A stretch of DNA of 13,660 nucleotides from NCBI GenBank assembly GCA_026225435.1, contig JAMFST010000990.1, forward strand, positions 1 through 13,660. Reading direction: 5' to 3'. The translations under genes were made by a program, and so were the position numbers. Positions 1 through 6,491 of this stretch are shown here, one piece after another (position 1 is the first letter of the stretch; the number at the start of each line of letters is the position of its first letter). Source of the DNA: Labilithrix luteola. Lineage in GTDB: Bacteria > Myxococcota_A > Polyangia > Polyangiales > Polyangiaceae. A model generated the notes under the pieces. It was given only the letters and a program-made list of their open reading frames with translations. It did not search any database and was not told where the DNA came from.

Positions 1-2
1 CC

Positions 3-554
3 CTCGTGCGCGATGGAGGCCGCATCGTCATGGTCTCGTCGTCGGGTCACCGCTACGCCAACGTCGACCTCGAAGACCCCGGCTTCGCCCGCACCGCGTA
101 CGACCCCTTCGTCGCCTACGGCCGCTCCAAGACCGCCAACATCCTCTTCGCCGTCGAGCTCGATCGCCGCCACAAGCCGCGCGGCATCCGCGCCACGGCG
201 CTCCACCCCGGCGGCATCCAGACCGAGCTCGCGCGCCACCTCCCGGCCAGCGCGATCGAAGGCATGGTCGAGAAGATCAACCAGGACCTCGCCGCCCAGG
301 GCGAGCCCGCCTTCCGCTGGAAGACCGTCCCGCAAGGCGCCGCGACCTCGGTGTGGGCGGGCGTCGTCGCCAGCGGCGAGGAGGTCGGCGCCCACTTCTG
401 CGAGGACTGCCAGGTCTCGACCCCGACCGACGCACCGATCGGCCCGGTGTCCCCGGGTGTTCGCCCGTACGCGCTCGATGGGAACAACGCGAAGGCACTG
501 TGGAAGAAGAGCGAGGAGATGGTCGGCGAGCGATTTGCCGATCCGGCCGGGTGA
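3..554 (+). CDS. Short-chain dehydrogenase/reductase, 5'-truncated by the window edge
   Basis: This is the C-terminal part (about 183 residues) of an NAD(P)-dependent short-chain dehydrogenase; the reading frame is open to the window edge, so the true start lies outside. The visible part begins just before the strand carrying the catalytic serine (IVMVSSSGH, visible residues 8-16) and has the YxxxK catalytic pair in YGRSK (Tyr39, Lys43), followed by TANILF. Then comes ALHPGGIQTEL, the usual segment after the active site. The Rossmann nucleotide-binding half, roughly 120 residues, is missing. The pattern is closest to the retinol-dehydrogenase/WW-domain-oxidoreductase-like branch of the family, but the substrate cannot be told. 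A GTG at 6 is inside the domain and is not a credible start. It ends 20 nt before a hairpin-bearing repeat that probably terminates it. Confidence 0.9.
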   Translation, partial: LVRDGGRIVMVSSSGHRYANVDLEDPGFARTAYDPFVAYGRSKTANILFAVELDRRHKPRGIRATALHPGGIQTELARHLPASAIEGMVEKINQDLAAQGEPAFRWKTVPQGAATSVWAGVVASGEEVGAHFCEDCQVSTPTDAPIGPVSPGVRPYALDGNNAKALWKKSEEMVGERFADPAG

Positions 555-574
555 AGGTCAGTCTCGAAGCGGGT

Positions 575-639
575 GCCCGGACGGGGCGGAGGTGTCCCGT
601 CCTGGATTTGCGGCGTACGTGAACGCAGATTCAGCTACG
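575..639 (+). repeat. Copy A of a ~65-bp imperfect inverted repeat flanking an orphan gene
   Basis: Aligning this segment with the reverse complement of 1118-1180 gives 52 identical positions in 66 columns (10 substitutions, 7 of them transitions, and 4 single-base gaps). The best-kept block is GATTCAGCTACG (628-639), identical in both copies, preceded by GAACGC (621-626). The outer half holds a GC hairpin (579-602). The copy begins 20 nt after the stop codon of the dehydrogenase and reads in the same sense as that gene. I recognise no named repeat family. Confidence 0.8.
579..602 (+). terminator. Hairpin after the dehydrogenase gene, possible terminator
   Basis: There is a perfect 7-bp stem, GGACGGG (579-585) with CCCGTCC (596-602), around a 10-nt loop, 24 nt past the stop codon at 552-554. 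The tail TGGATTTGCGG has only a short T run, so termination is plausible but not textbook. The stem lies in inverted-repeat copy A, and the differences in copy B keep most of the pairing. Confidence 0.45.
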
Positions 640-723
640 AAGCGCGGAGCGACGACGCCCTCGCCCTCCGCGCCGGCCGCCTCTTTCGCTCGCAGAAGCG
701 TTCTCCGTGGGAGACTCATCTGC

Positions 724-1122
724 GTGATCGACTTGGACGACATCCCTGCTTCTCGCCTCGACATCGTCAAGCTCCACGTCGAGCTCGAGGAGCTACCGGC
801 GGGCACCAAGTGCCCGGTGTCCCGCGCGGAGGTCAGGGAGTACGTGAAGGCGGAAGGCGCCCTGGAGCAGGTGACGCTCTTCCGCGGACGCACGGCGCAG
901 CTCGGAGGCGTTCGCTTCTGGCCTTGGGGTTACGTCGAAGACGACGGGTCGAGCGTGTACGTGTTCTTCAGCCAGGGCCACGGATCATCTCTCCTCGGCC
1001 TCGGCTCCGGCGATGGGCTGACCCCCGAGCAGTTCATCGCGCTGCAGTACGCGCGCGACTGGCGCCCGCGGATTCGCGCCGCACGTACGACCGTTGATCG
1101 CGACCTCTCGACGCCGACGTAG
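724..1122 (+). CDS. Orphan hypothetical protein, 132 aa, inside an inverted-repeat pair
   Basis: I do not recognise this family. The protein is soluble-looking and acidic at the N-terminus (IDLDDIPAS), with no signal peptide or membrane segment. A central aromatic and Gly-rich stretch (FWPWGYVEDD, residues 65-74, then VYVFFSQGHG, 78-87) leads to a polar, Arg-rich C-terminus (ARDWRPRIRAARTT, 110-123). The GTG at 724 was chosen because the frame further upstream overlaps the repeat and reads as Ser/Arg/Pro-rich noise, while GGGAG about 10 nt upstream can serve as a weak ribosome-binding site. G/C-rich third positions support coding. Its last codons and stop overlap inverted-repeat copy B. It converges with the inositol-lipid operon. 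A role in that pathway is not implied; it may be cargo of the repeat-bounded module. Confidence 0.65.
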   Translation: MIDLDDIPASRLDIVKLHVELEELPAGTKCPVSRAEVREYVKAEGALEQVTLFRGRTAQLGGVRFWPWGYVEDDGSSVYVFFSQGHGSSLLGLGSGDGLTPEQFIALQYARDWRPRIRAARTTVDRDLSTPT

Positions 1123-1146
1123 CTGAATCAGCGTTCCCCTACGTCG
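1115..1146. other. Hairpin-forming inverted repeat between convergent genes
   Basis: CGACGTAG (1115-1122) pairs perfectly with CTACGTCG (1139-1146) around a 16-nt loop. A second small inverted repeat, GCTGA-A-TCAGC (1122-1132), overlaps it. The left arm contains the TAG stop of the 132-aa gene, so the structure sits at the meeting point of two convergent transcripts and could end or stabilise either. No T tract follows on either strand. Confidence 0.4.
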
Positions 1147-1180
1147 AAATCGCGAAACGGGGCACCCCCACCCCGCCGGC
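1118..1180 (-). repeat. Copy B of the ~65-bp imperfect inverted repeat
   Basis: Reading the minus strand from 1180 to 1118 reproduces copy A (575-639) at 52 of 66 aligned columns. It begins 5 nt after the stop codon of the PgpA-like gene and reads in the same sense as that gene, just as copy A follows the dehydrogenase. Together the copies bracket the 132-aa gene, whose final five bases lie in this copy. Confidence 0.8.
1158..1175 (-). terminator. Weak terminator-like hairpin after the inositol-lipid operon
   Basis: On the minus strand CGGGG pairs with CCCCG across an 8-nt loop and is followed by TTTCGCGATTT. It begins about 10 nt after the PgpA-like stop codon. The stem is short and the T tract interrupted, so the call is tentative. 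It corresponds to the hairpin of inverted-repeat copy A. Confidence 0.35.
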
Positions 1181-1185
1181 TCGCC

Positions 1186-1674
1186 TCACATCCAGCGCCG
1201 GAGGATCAGCATCACCGCCGCGCCCCAGATGCCCGCGAACACGTCGTCCATCATCACGCCCCATCCGCGCGGCAGCGACTCCGCGCGGCGCGCCGGGAAC
1301 GGCTTGAACTGGTCGAACAGGCGGAACAGGACGAAGCCGACGATCATCCCGTACACGCCGCTTCGCCCGTAGAGCGGCGCCGCGGCCCAGGTGATGAGCA
1401 CACCGACGACCTCGTCGATGCAGACGATCTGCGGATCGTGCGTCCCCTTCTCGCGAACGACCACGCCGGCCGCCCAGACGCCGACGCCGAGCAGCACCGC
1501 CGCCGCCGCGACGAACGCCACCGGTCCGTACGGCCGCAGCAGGTAGAAGAGCGGGATCGCCCCGATGGTCCCCGCCGTCCCCGGCGCGCGCGGGACGTGC
1601 CCGCAGCCGAACCACACGGCGAACCAGTGGCCGACGCGGTCGCTGAAGCTACGCGGGGGTGACGACGTGCTCAC
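1186..1674 (-). CDS. PgpA-like lipid phosphatase (phosphatidylglycerophosphatase A family)
   Basis: This 162-aa membrane protein belongs to the PgpA phosphatase family, whose classical job is removing the phosphate from phosphatidylglycerophosphate. Family signatures are in order: APGTAGTIGAIPL (residues 30-42), the acidic DPQIVCIDE (80-88), FRLFDQFKPFP (117-127) and GWGVMMDDVFAGI (137-149). Hydrophobic segments lie near 52-72, 88-101 and 104-117. Length is close to E. coli PgpA. The GTG start at 1674 overlaps the stop of the PAP2 gene as GTGA, so translation is coupled. Being last in an operon with ino1 and a CDP-alcohol phosphatidyltransferase, it more likely acts here as a phosphatidylinositol-phosphate phosphatase, the role I recall for a PgpA-like protein in Bacteroides. 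The family call is firm; the substrate is inference. Confidence 0.88.
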   Translation of the reverse strand: MSTSSPPRSFSDRVGHWFAVWFGCGHVPRAPGTAGTIGAIPLFYLLRPYGPVAFVAAAAVLLGVGVWAAGVVVREKGTHDPQIVCIDEVVGVLITWAAAPLYGRSGVYGMIVGFVLFRLFDQFKPFPARRAESLPRGWGVMMDDVFAGIWGAAVMLILRRWM

Positions 1675-2606
1675 GCGGCGCGCTTCCGTTCGAGCCAGGT
1701 CAGCGTCCCGATGACCACCACCGTGTACAAAGTACCGAGCAGCACGTCGAACACCCAGTGGTGATCGAGGTACACCGCCGCGCAGCACATCTGCAGGTAG
1801 AAGAAGCCGCTCGCCACGCGCATCCACGGCTTGAAGCAGCGCCAGCCGCACATGAAGATCATCAGCGGATAGGCCACGTGCAGCGACGGCACCGCGCCGA
1901 ACACGTCGTGCGAGCGCCCATAGAACCCGTGGAAGTAGTGGATGCCGAGGTACTCGTCGACGCGCGCCAGGTTGGGCCCCTCGCTCGCCTTCGCCGCCAG
2001 GTCCACCGCGCAGCCGTGCGCGTGGAACCACCACGGCGGAGCGGCCGGGTACACGTGGTAGGTGATGAAGCCGAAGACGTTGAGCAGGAAGAAGCTCAGC
2101 GTGAACTTCCGCATCGCCGCGTAGTCGCGCACGTAGAGGAAGACGCCGGCGACGATCGCCGCCGGCAAGAACGTGCCGTAGGGGATGGAGAAGAAGACGT
2201 CGAGCGGCAGCAGGGCGTGCGCCTGCATCCAGTCGTGCAAGGTGCCCGGCTGTCCGTCCGGCCCGATGACGCCGAAGCCGAAGAAGCGGACGTCGATCGC
2301 CCGCAGATCGCACACGTGCACGCGCTCCGGGGTGATCCCCAGGTTCTGGATGAAGCGCATCGCGTCGTACAAAGGTCCGACGAGCGCCAGCGGCGCGATG
2401 CCGACGTAGAGCTTCTTGGTCCGCGCGTTCCAGTAGGGGACGAAGAGCCCGAAGAAGACCAGGATCCACAGCTCCCAGCGGCCGTACTCGCCGCGGGAGA
2501 AGCAGTAGAGCGGCCAGAGGACAAAGGGGGCGGGCGGCAGCAGCGTCCAGCGCGGCCACAAGGCGCGCATGTGGCGCCAGATGCGCGCCGGAGCGCTGTC
2601 GGTCAC
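1671..2606 (-). CDS. Aur1-like PAP2-superfamily membrane protein, candidate inositol phosphorylceramide synthase
   Basis: This 311-aa polytopic protein fits the Aur1/Ipt1 branch of the PAP2 superfamily. Hydrophobic segments appear near residues 22-36, 46-58, 145-159, 169-184, 240-255, 267-280 and 288-304. The active-site motifs are YHVYPAAPPWW (183-193), FGAVPSLHVAYPL (236-248, with SLH at 241-243) and YLDHHWVFDVLLG (279-291, with the His/Asp pair His283 and Asp287). GPNLARVDEYLG (210-221) resembles the segment before the second motif in fungal Aur1. Aur1 enzymes move phosphoinositol from phosphatidylinositol to ceramide at the membrane; the operon supplies the donor. No ceramide gene is visible, so the acceptor is unknown. 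The GTG start at 2606 overlaps the aminotransferase stop as GTGA, and its own stop overlaps the next start. A plain lipid phosphatase remains possible. Confidence 0.85.
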   Translation of the reverse strand: MTDSAPARIWRHMRALWPRWTLLPPAPFVLWPLYCFSRGEYGRWELWILVFFGLFVPYWNARTKKLYVGIAPLALVGPLYDAMRFIQNLGITPERVHVCDLRAIDVRFFGFGVIGPDGQPGTLHDWMQAHALLPLDVFFSIPYGTFLPAAIVAGVFLYVRDYAAMRKFTLSFFLLNVFGFITYHVYPAAPPWWFHAHGCAVDLAAKASEGPNLARVDEYLGIHYFHGFYGRSHDVFGAVPSLHVAYPLMIFMCGWRCFKPWMRVASGFFYLQMCCAAVYLDHHWVFDVLLGTLYTVVVIGTLTWLERKRAA

Positions 2607-4003
2607 GCGTAGGTCCGGTTCTTCTTCAGCTCGTCGAACACCTCGCGGAGGATGGCGACGCCGTTGGCGGCCGTCTCACGGTCGATGGTGAGCGCCGGCT
2701 GGATGCGGAAGTGCGCCGAGTAGCTCATGGTCAGCAGGCCGCGCGCCACGCAATCACGGAAGATCTGGTCGGTGATGTGGCGCGCCAGCGGCGCCTTGGT
2801 CTTCTTGTCGGACACCAGCTCGATGGCGAGGAACAGCCCGCGGCCGTCGACCTTGCCGACGAAGGGATAGTCGTCGACGAACGGACGGAGCAGATCGAGC
2901 AGGTACGCGCCGACGACGCGCGAGCTCTCGACCAGCCCATCCTCCTCGATGGTGCGCAGCGAGGCGGCGCCAGCGGCCGACCCGAGCGCGTTGCCGCCGT
3001 ACGACGACGACGAGCCGCTGGGGACCGACCACGGCTTCGCCTGGCCGATGCCGTCGCTGGTGAGCACCCCGGAGAGCGGAAAGCCGCCGCCGAACGCCTT
3101 GCCGACGGTGACGATGTCCGGCGTCACGCCGGAGTGGTCGCTCCCCCAGTACTTTCCGGTGCGACCGAAGCCGGTGAGCATCTCGTCGGAGATGAAGAGC
3201 GCGTCGTGCTCCTTGGCCACCGAGCGCATCGCCGGGAGGAAGTCGTCCGGCGGGATGACGTTGCCGGCGGTCCCCTGCATCGGCTCGGCGATCATCGCGG
3301 CGATGGCGCCAGCGCTCGACACCTTGAGCTGCTTGCGGGCGAGGTCCACGCAGGCCAGGCCGCAGGACTTCTGCTCCAGGTTCAGCGGGCAGCGGTAGCA
3401 GTCGGCGTACGGCACGAAGTGCGCGCCCGGGACCATCGGGCCGAGGCGCTCCTTCGACGTCGAGCCCATGAGCGACAGGGTGCCCATGGTCTTGCCGTGG
3501 AAGCCGCCCCAGAAGCTGACGAACTCGTACTTGCCGGTGTGCGACTTGGCGAGGCGCAGCGCACTCTCCACCGCCTCGGCGCCGCTCGAGTACAGCTGGA
3601 CACGGTGGAGCGCGTTCCCCTCGCCGTCCTTGAGCGCGTGGGCGGCGACCCGCTCGACCAGGTCGACGCGCGGCTCCGAGGTGAGCGAGCCGACGGCGAT
3701 CTTCTGCACCTGGTCGCCGATGGCCTTCACGATGGCCGGGTGCGAGTGGCCCAGAGCGTTGACCCCGATGCCGCCGATGAAGTCGAGGAAGGTGTTCCCG
3801 TCGACGTCGGTGATGGTGCTCCCCTCGCCGTGGTCGGCGACGATGCCCGCCATGACGGCGTAGCCCTGGAGGCCGGGCGCCATGTGCGCCTCCTCGCGGT
3901 CGCGCAGCTCGCGACTCTTGGGGCCGGGCACGATCGTCTTGAGGTGAACACGCTGATTCGTGGGCGTGCTCGTCGGGGTGGTCTTGGGGGTCGCGCTGCT
4001 CAT
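2603..4003 (-). CDS. Class III PLP-dependent aminotransferase
   Basis: This 466-aa protein is a fold-type I, class III (GABA/ornithine-type) aminotransferase with all core parts. They are YSSGAEAVESALRLAK (residues 138-153) at the PLP phosphate, WGGFHGKTMG (165-174), IAEPMQGTAGN (238-248), LFISDEMLTGFGRTG (269-283) with Asp273 for the PLP ring, and TVGKAFGGGFPLSG (299-312) with Lys302 as the Schiff-base lysine. The start is ATG at 4003, overlapping the GtrA stop as ATGA; an upstream in-frame ATG at 4075 would run through the GtrA coding region. A Cys cluster (C-x2-C-x8-C-x3-C, 202-218) recalls other class III members and could bind metal. Substrate is unknown. Beside an inositol-type dehydrogenase it might aminate a keto-inositol or another lipid head-group precursor. 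The first ~15 residues are Thr/Ser/Pro-rich and probably disordered. Confidence 0.92.
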   Translation of the reverse strand: MSSATPKTTPTSTPTNQRVHLKTIVPGPKSRELRDREEAHMAPGLQGYAVMAGIVADHGEGSTITDVDGNTFLDFIGGIGVNALGHSHPAIVKAIGDQVQKIAVGSLTSEPRVDLVERVAAHALKDGEGNALHRVQLYSSGAEAVESALRLAKSHTGKYEFVSFWGGFHGKTMGTLSLMGSTSKERLGPMVPGAHFVPYADCYRCPLNLEQKSCGLACVDLARKQLKVSSAGAIAAMIAEPMQGTAGNVIPPDDFLPAMRSVAKEHDALFISDEMLTGFGRTGKYWGSDHSGVTPDIVTVGKAFGGGFPLSGVLTSDGIGQAKPWSVPSGSSSSYGGNALGSAAGAASLRTIEEDGLVESSRVVGAYLLDLLRPFVDDYPFVGKVDGRGLFLAIELVSDKKTKAPLARHITDQIFRDCVARGLLTMSYSAHFRIQPALTIDRETAANGVAILREVFDELKKNRTYA

Positions 4004-4422
4004 GGGGCCGTCGGTTTCGTAGTGGCTTCCGCCTGATGCGGAAAGACGAAGTTGCGATGAAGTGGAAAGTTCCACGCCAGGCTGACCGCGGCCGCAGTCC
4101 CGAGACGAGACACGATGGGGTTCAGGCCGGCCAGGCGAAAGAGCACAAACACGCCCAGGGTGTTGAGCAGGAGGCTGCCGAAGGAGACGAGGGCGTAGCG
4201 GGCCATCTGCCCCTGCACGGCGCCTCCCGAGCCGCGAAACACCACGTGGCGGCTCAGCGTGAAGTTGGTGACGGCGCCCAGCAGCGCGCCCACCGGCGTC
4301 GCCACCTCAGGCCAGAGGTGGAAGAGCTCGACGAGGACCACGAAGGTCCCGTAGTCGACCACCCCGGCCGCCAACCCGGCGAGCTGGTGGCGTCCGAGCG
4401 TGGCGAGGCCGGCTCGCTCCAT
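4000..4422 (-). CDS. GtrA-family small membrane protein
   Basis: This 140-aa protein has the GtrA-family layout: four hydrophobic segments (about 13-33, 38-55, 74-94, 101-118) with the characteristic NFTLSRHVVF (residues 53-62) after the second and NFPLHRNFVF (118-127) after the fourth. GtrA relatives help move or modify polyprenyl-linked sugars and other membrane glycoconjugates, so it may assist flipping or glycosylation of the inositol lipid; the exact role is unknown. The ATG at 4422 lies 20 nt after the preceding stop; a GTG at 4431 is a possible alternative. Its stop overlaps the aminotransferase start (ATGA). Confidence 0.85.
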   Translation of the reverse strand: MERAGLATLGRHQLAGLAAGVVDYGTFVVLVELFHLWPEVATPVGALLGAVTNFTLSRHVVFRGSGGAVQGQMARYALVSFGSLLLNTLGVFVLFRLAGLNPIVSRLGTAAAVSLAWNFPLHRNFVFPHQAEATTKPTAP

Positions 4423-4442
4423 GCGGGTCACGAGCCCGGCGC

Positions 4443-5333
4443 TCAGGACGTGCGCTGGGCGGCCAGCGGGAGGCTGGTCGAGACGCTCGAGACGGGCACG
4501 GGCGTAGGCAGGCGCACCACGTTCGTTTCGACGGGCGTGTCGCTCTTCGCCTCGGCGAGCTTGGCCGCGACCGCCGCGTCCCGCGCGCGAACCAGCGAAG
4601 CGACCGCCCCGAGGCGACGCACCGCGGAGATGTTGCCGACGACCGCGACGAGCACGATGGCGGCCAGCGCCGGAACCCGCGCGTACTCCGGCGCAAACAG
4701 CCCGACGATCGGCACCAGACCGGCGCCGAGGTTCATGTACACAGCGCGCTCGGTACGGCGCATCGCCCCGCGCGGCGGCTCGACCCCGAGCGCCTCGGCC
4801 TTCGCCGTCGAGTAGCTCACCATGAACGACGCGCCCAGCGCGAGCAGCGTCACCGTGAGCCACAGCGCCGACTCACGGAGCCACAAGGCGAGCCCCACGC
4901 AGAACGCGAGCTCGTTGTACCGATCGACCGCCGCATCCAGCGTCTCGCCGGCGTTCGACGAGGTGCCGCTCTCGCGCGCGACGAGCCCATCGAGCGCGTC
5001 CCCCAGCGCCGACACGGTCGACAGCAGCGCCGCGACGCCCAGGTGCCCGAAGGCGATCGCCGCCCCGGCCGCGATCCCCAGCGCCAGCGACGCGAAGGTC
5101 ACCGCGTTGGCCGTGATGCCGAGGCGCACGCAGGTGCGACCGAGCGGCTGGAGCGCCCAGTAGGCCATCTCCATCGGGCCGCGGCCCAGCAGCGCCGACG
5201 ACCCGTTCTTCTCGATGCGCGCCGACCGCGAGGCCCCGCGGGTGGCCGCGCGCACGCCGTACAGCACGGCGATCAACGCGACGAACCCGAGCTGCCCGGC
5301 AGAGAGCGCGGCGTCGAGGTTCATCGCGTTCAT
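4443..5333 (-). CDS. CDP-alcohol phosphatidyltransferase, candidate phosphatidylinositol-phosphate synthase
   Basis: This 296-aa integral membrane enzyme has the complete CDP-alcohol phosphotransferase signature D-x2-D-G-x2-A-R-x8-G-x3-D-x3-D: Asp112, Asp115, Gly116, Ala119, Arg120, Gly129, Asp133 and Asp137. These residues bind the metal ions and CDP-lipid and supply the catalytic base. There is an extra N-terminal hydrophobic segment (13-27) and a non-membrane C-terminal tail after about residue 240, so it is longer than typical PgsA/Pis enzymes of around 200 aa. With ino1 upstream and a PgpA-like phosphatase downstream, the likely reaction is CDP-diacylglycerol plus inositol phosphate to phosphatidylinositol phosphate. 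It starts 24 nt after the oxidoreductase stop. A second ATG at 5324 is a possible start. The family is certain; the acceptor alcohol is inferred from context. Confidence 0.9.
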   Translation of the reverse strand: MNAMNLDAALSAGQLGFVALIAVLYGVRAATRGASRSARIEKNGSSALLGRGPMEMAYWALQPLGRTCVRLGITANAVTFASLALGIAAGAAIAFGHLGVAALLSTVSALGDALDGLVARESGTSSNAGETLDAAVDRYNELAFCVGLALWLRESALWLTVTLLALGASFMVSYSTAKAEALGVEPPRGAMRRTERAVYMNLGAGLVPIVGLFAPEYARVPALAAIVLVAVVGNISAVRRLGAVASLVRARDAAVAAKLAEAKSDTPVETNVVRLPTPVPVSSVSTSLPLAAQRTS

Positions 5334-5357
5334 CGAACGTTCTCGTTTCTTCTCAGC

Positions 5358-6491
5358 TCACATGCTCGCGGCGGCGGCCGGAACCAGGCGCACGACCGGG
5401 CTCTCCGACTGACCGAGCGGCAGCTCACGCGAGCCCTGCGAAGCGGACTTGTAGGCCGTCTCGATCAGCTCGATGCACTTCACGGCGTCGCGCGCTTCCT
5501 GGCCGACGTACTCGCGCTGCTCGACGGCGGTGGCGAACTGCCCGAGGAGCGACTTGAACCAGGTCACGTGGCTCGCATCCATCCAGTCGGAGGACACGTT
5601 CTCCGTCTTGATGGTCCACGACGTCGGGGTGACGGTCCCGTTTGCCTCGCCGCTCGCCGGATCCATCACGGCCACTTCGACGTTGTCGTCCTCGACGCGG
5701 ATGGCGCCGCGTTCGCCGTGCAACGTGTAGATCACCTTGCGGATGCCCGCGGTCCAGGTGAGGTGCGCGCTGGCGGTGCCGCGGGGGAACTCGATGGAGC
5801 AGGACAGGTTGTCCTCGGTGTCGGCCTTGACGCCGTTCACCAGCGCGATGCTCGACATCTTCGCGGTGATCGACTTGGGGTAACCCCCGAGCCAGTCGAA
5901 CGCGAGGTAGAACGTGTGCGCGCCGTGGTCCATGGCGATGCCGCCGCCGGAGTACTTCTTCTCCCGACGCCAGTCCTTGCGCCACTCGTTCACGCCCTTG
6001 GCGTGCGTGTTGCGGAAGGTGTGGAGCGTCACCAGGTGGACCGGGCCGATGAGCCCCTGGTCGAGCACGCTGCGGACGGCCTTCACCACCGGCGCGTGCT
6101 TGTAGTTGTGCGAGGGGAACAGCACGCGCTCGTTCTTGCGGGCGCTCGCGACCATGTCGCTGGCCTCGGCGAACGTCGGCGCGAGCGGCTTCTCGCAGAG
6201 GACGTGGAGCCCGCGGTCCATCGCCGCCATGGCGATCTCCCCGTGCATGTACGGCGGCGTCGTGACGTCGACGAAGTCGATCTTGCCAGCTTCCTTCGCG
6301 AGCATGGACTTGTAGTCCTTGTACACGCGCAGCTTCGGATTGACCTCGAGCGCCTTCTGCAGGCGCGAGGGCTCGTGGTCGCAGATCGCCACGATCTCGA
6401 GCGGGATGCCCGCGGACGCCGCTTCACGGTACGCCGGCAGATGCCCGCGCTCCGCGATGAATCCGTGCCCGACCAACGCTCCCTTCAACAT
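5358..6491 (-). CDS. Gfo/Idh/MocA-family NAD(P)-dependent oxidoreductase
   Basis: This 377-aa soluble protein has the two-domain layout of the Gfo/Idh/MocA family, which oxidises or reduces hydroxyls on sugars and inositols. The Rossmann N-terminus shows GALVGHGFI (residues 4-12) and an acidic residue after the second strand (AICDHE, 35-40). The signature CEKPLA (99-104) carries the EKP motif, with its catalytic-domain lysine. GGGIAMDHGAHTF (182-194) gives the catalytic Asp/His set (Asp188, His192). AGAAAGG-like Shine-Dalgarno (AGAAAGG, minus strand 6504-6498) sits 6 nt before the ATG at 6491, so the start is well supported. It is second in the run after ino1 and first after a 193-nt gap. Members include inositol 2-dehydrogenase, which with the neighbours suggests a keto-inositol or its phosphate, but the substrate cannot be read from sequence. 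Confidence 0.9.
   Translation of the reverse strand: MLKGALVGHGFIAERGHLPAYREAASAGIPLEIVAICDHEPSRLQKALEVNPKLRVYKDYKSMLAKEAGKIDFVDVTTPPYMHGEIAMAAMDRGLHVLCEKPLAPTFAEASDMVASARKNERVLFPSHNYKHAPVVKAVRSVLDQGLIGPVHLVTLHTFRNTHAKGVNEWRKDWRREKKYSGGGIAMDHGAHTFYLAFDWLGGYPKSITAKMSSIALVNGVKADTEDNLSCSIEFPRGTASAHLTWTAGIRKVIYTLHGERGAIRVEDDNVEVAVMDPASGEANGTVTPTSWTIKTENVSSDWMDASHVTWFKSLLGQFATAVEQREYVGQEARDAVKCIELIETAYKSASQGSRELPLGQSESPVVRLVPAAAASM

Noticed and set aside
13..723. Upstream extension of the 132-aa gene to an ATG at 13
   Set aside because: It overlaps the dehydrogenase in another frame and reads as Ser/Arg/Pro-rich noise; natural-looking protein begins at the GTG at 724.
2711..4036. 441-codon plus-strand open frame opposite the aminotransferase
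   Set aside because: It is the mirror of a well-supported PLP enzyme; the product is Arg/Val/His-rich without motifs, a usual by-product of high GC.
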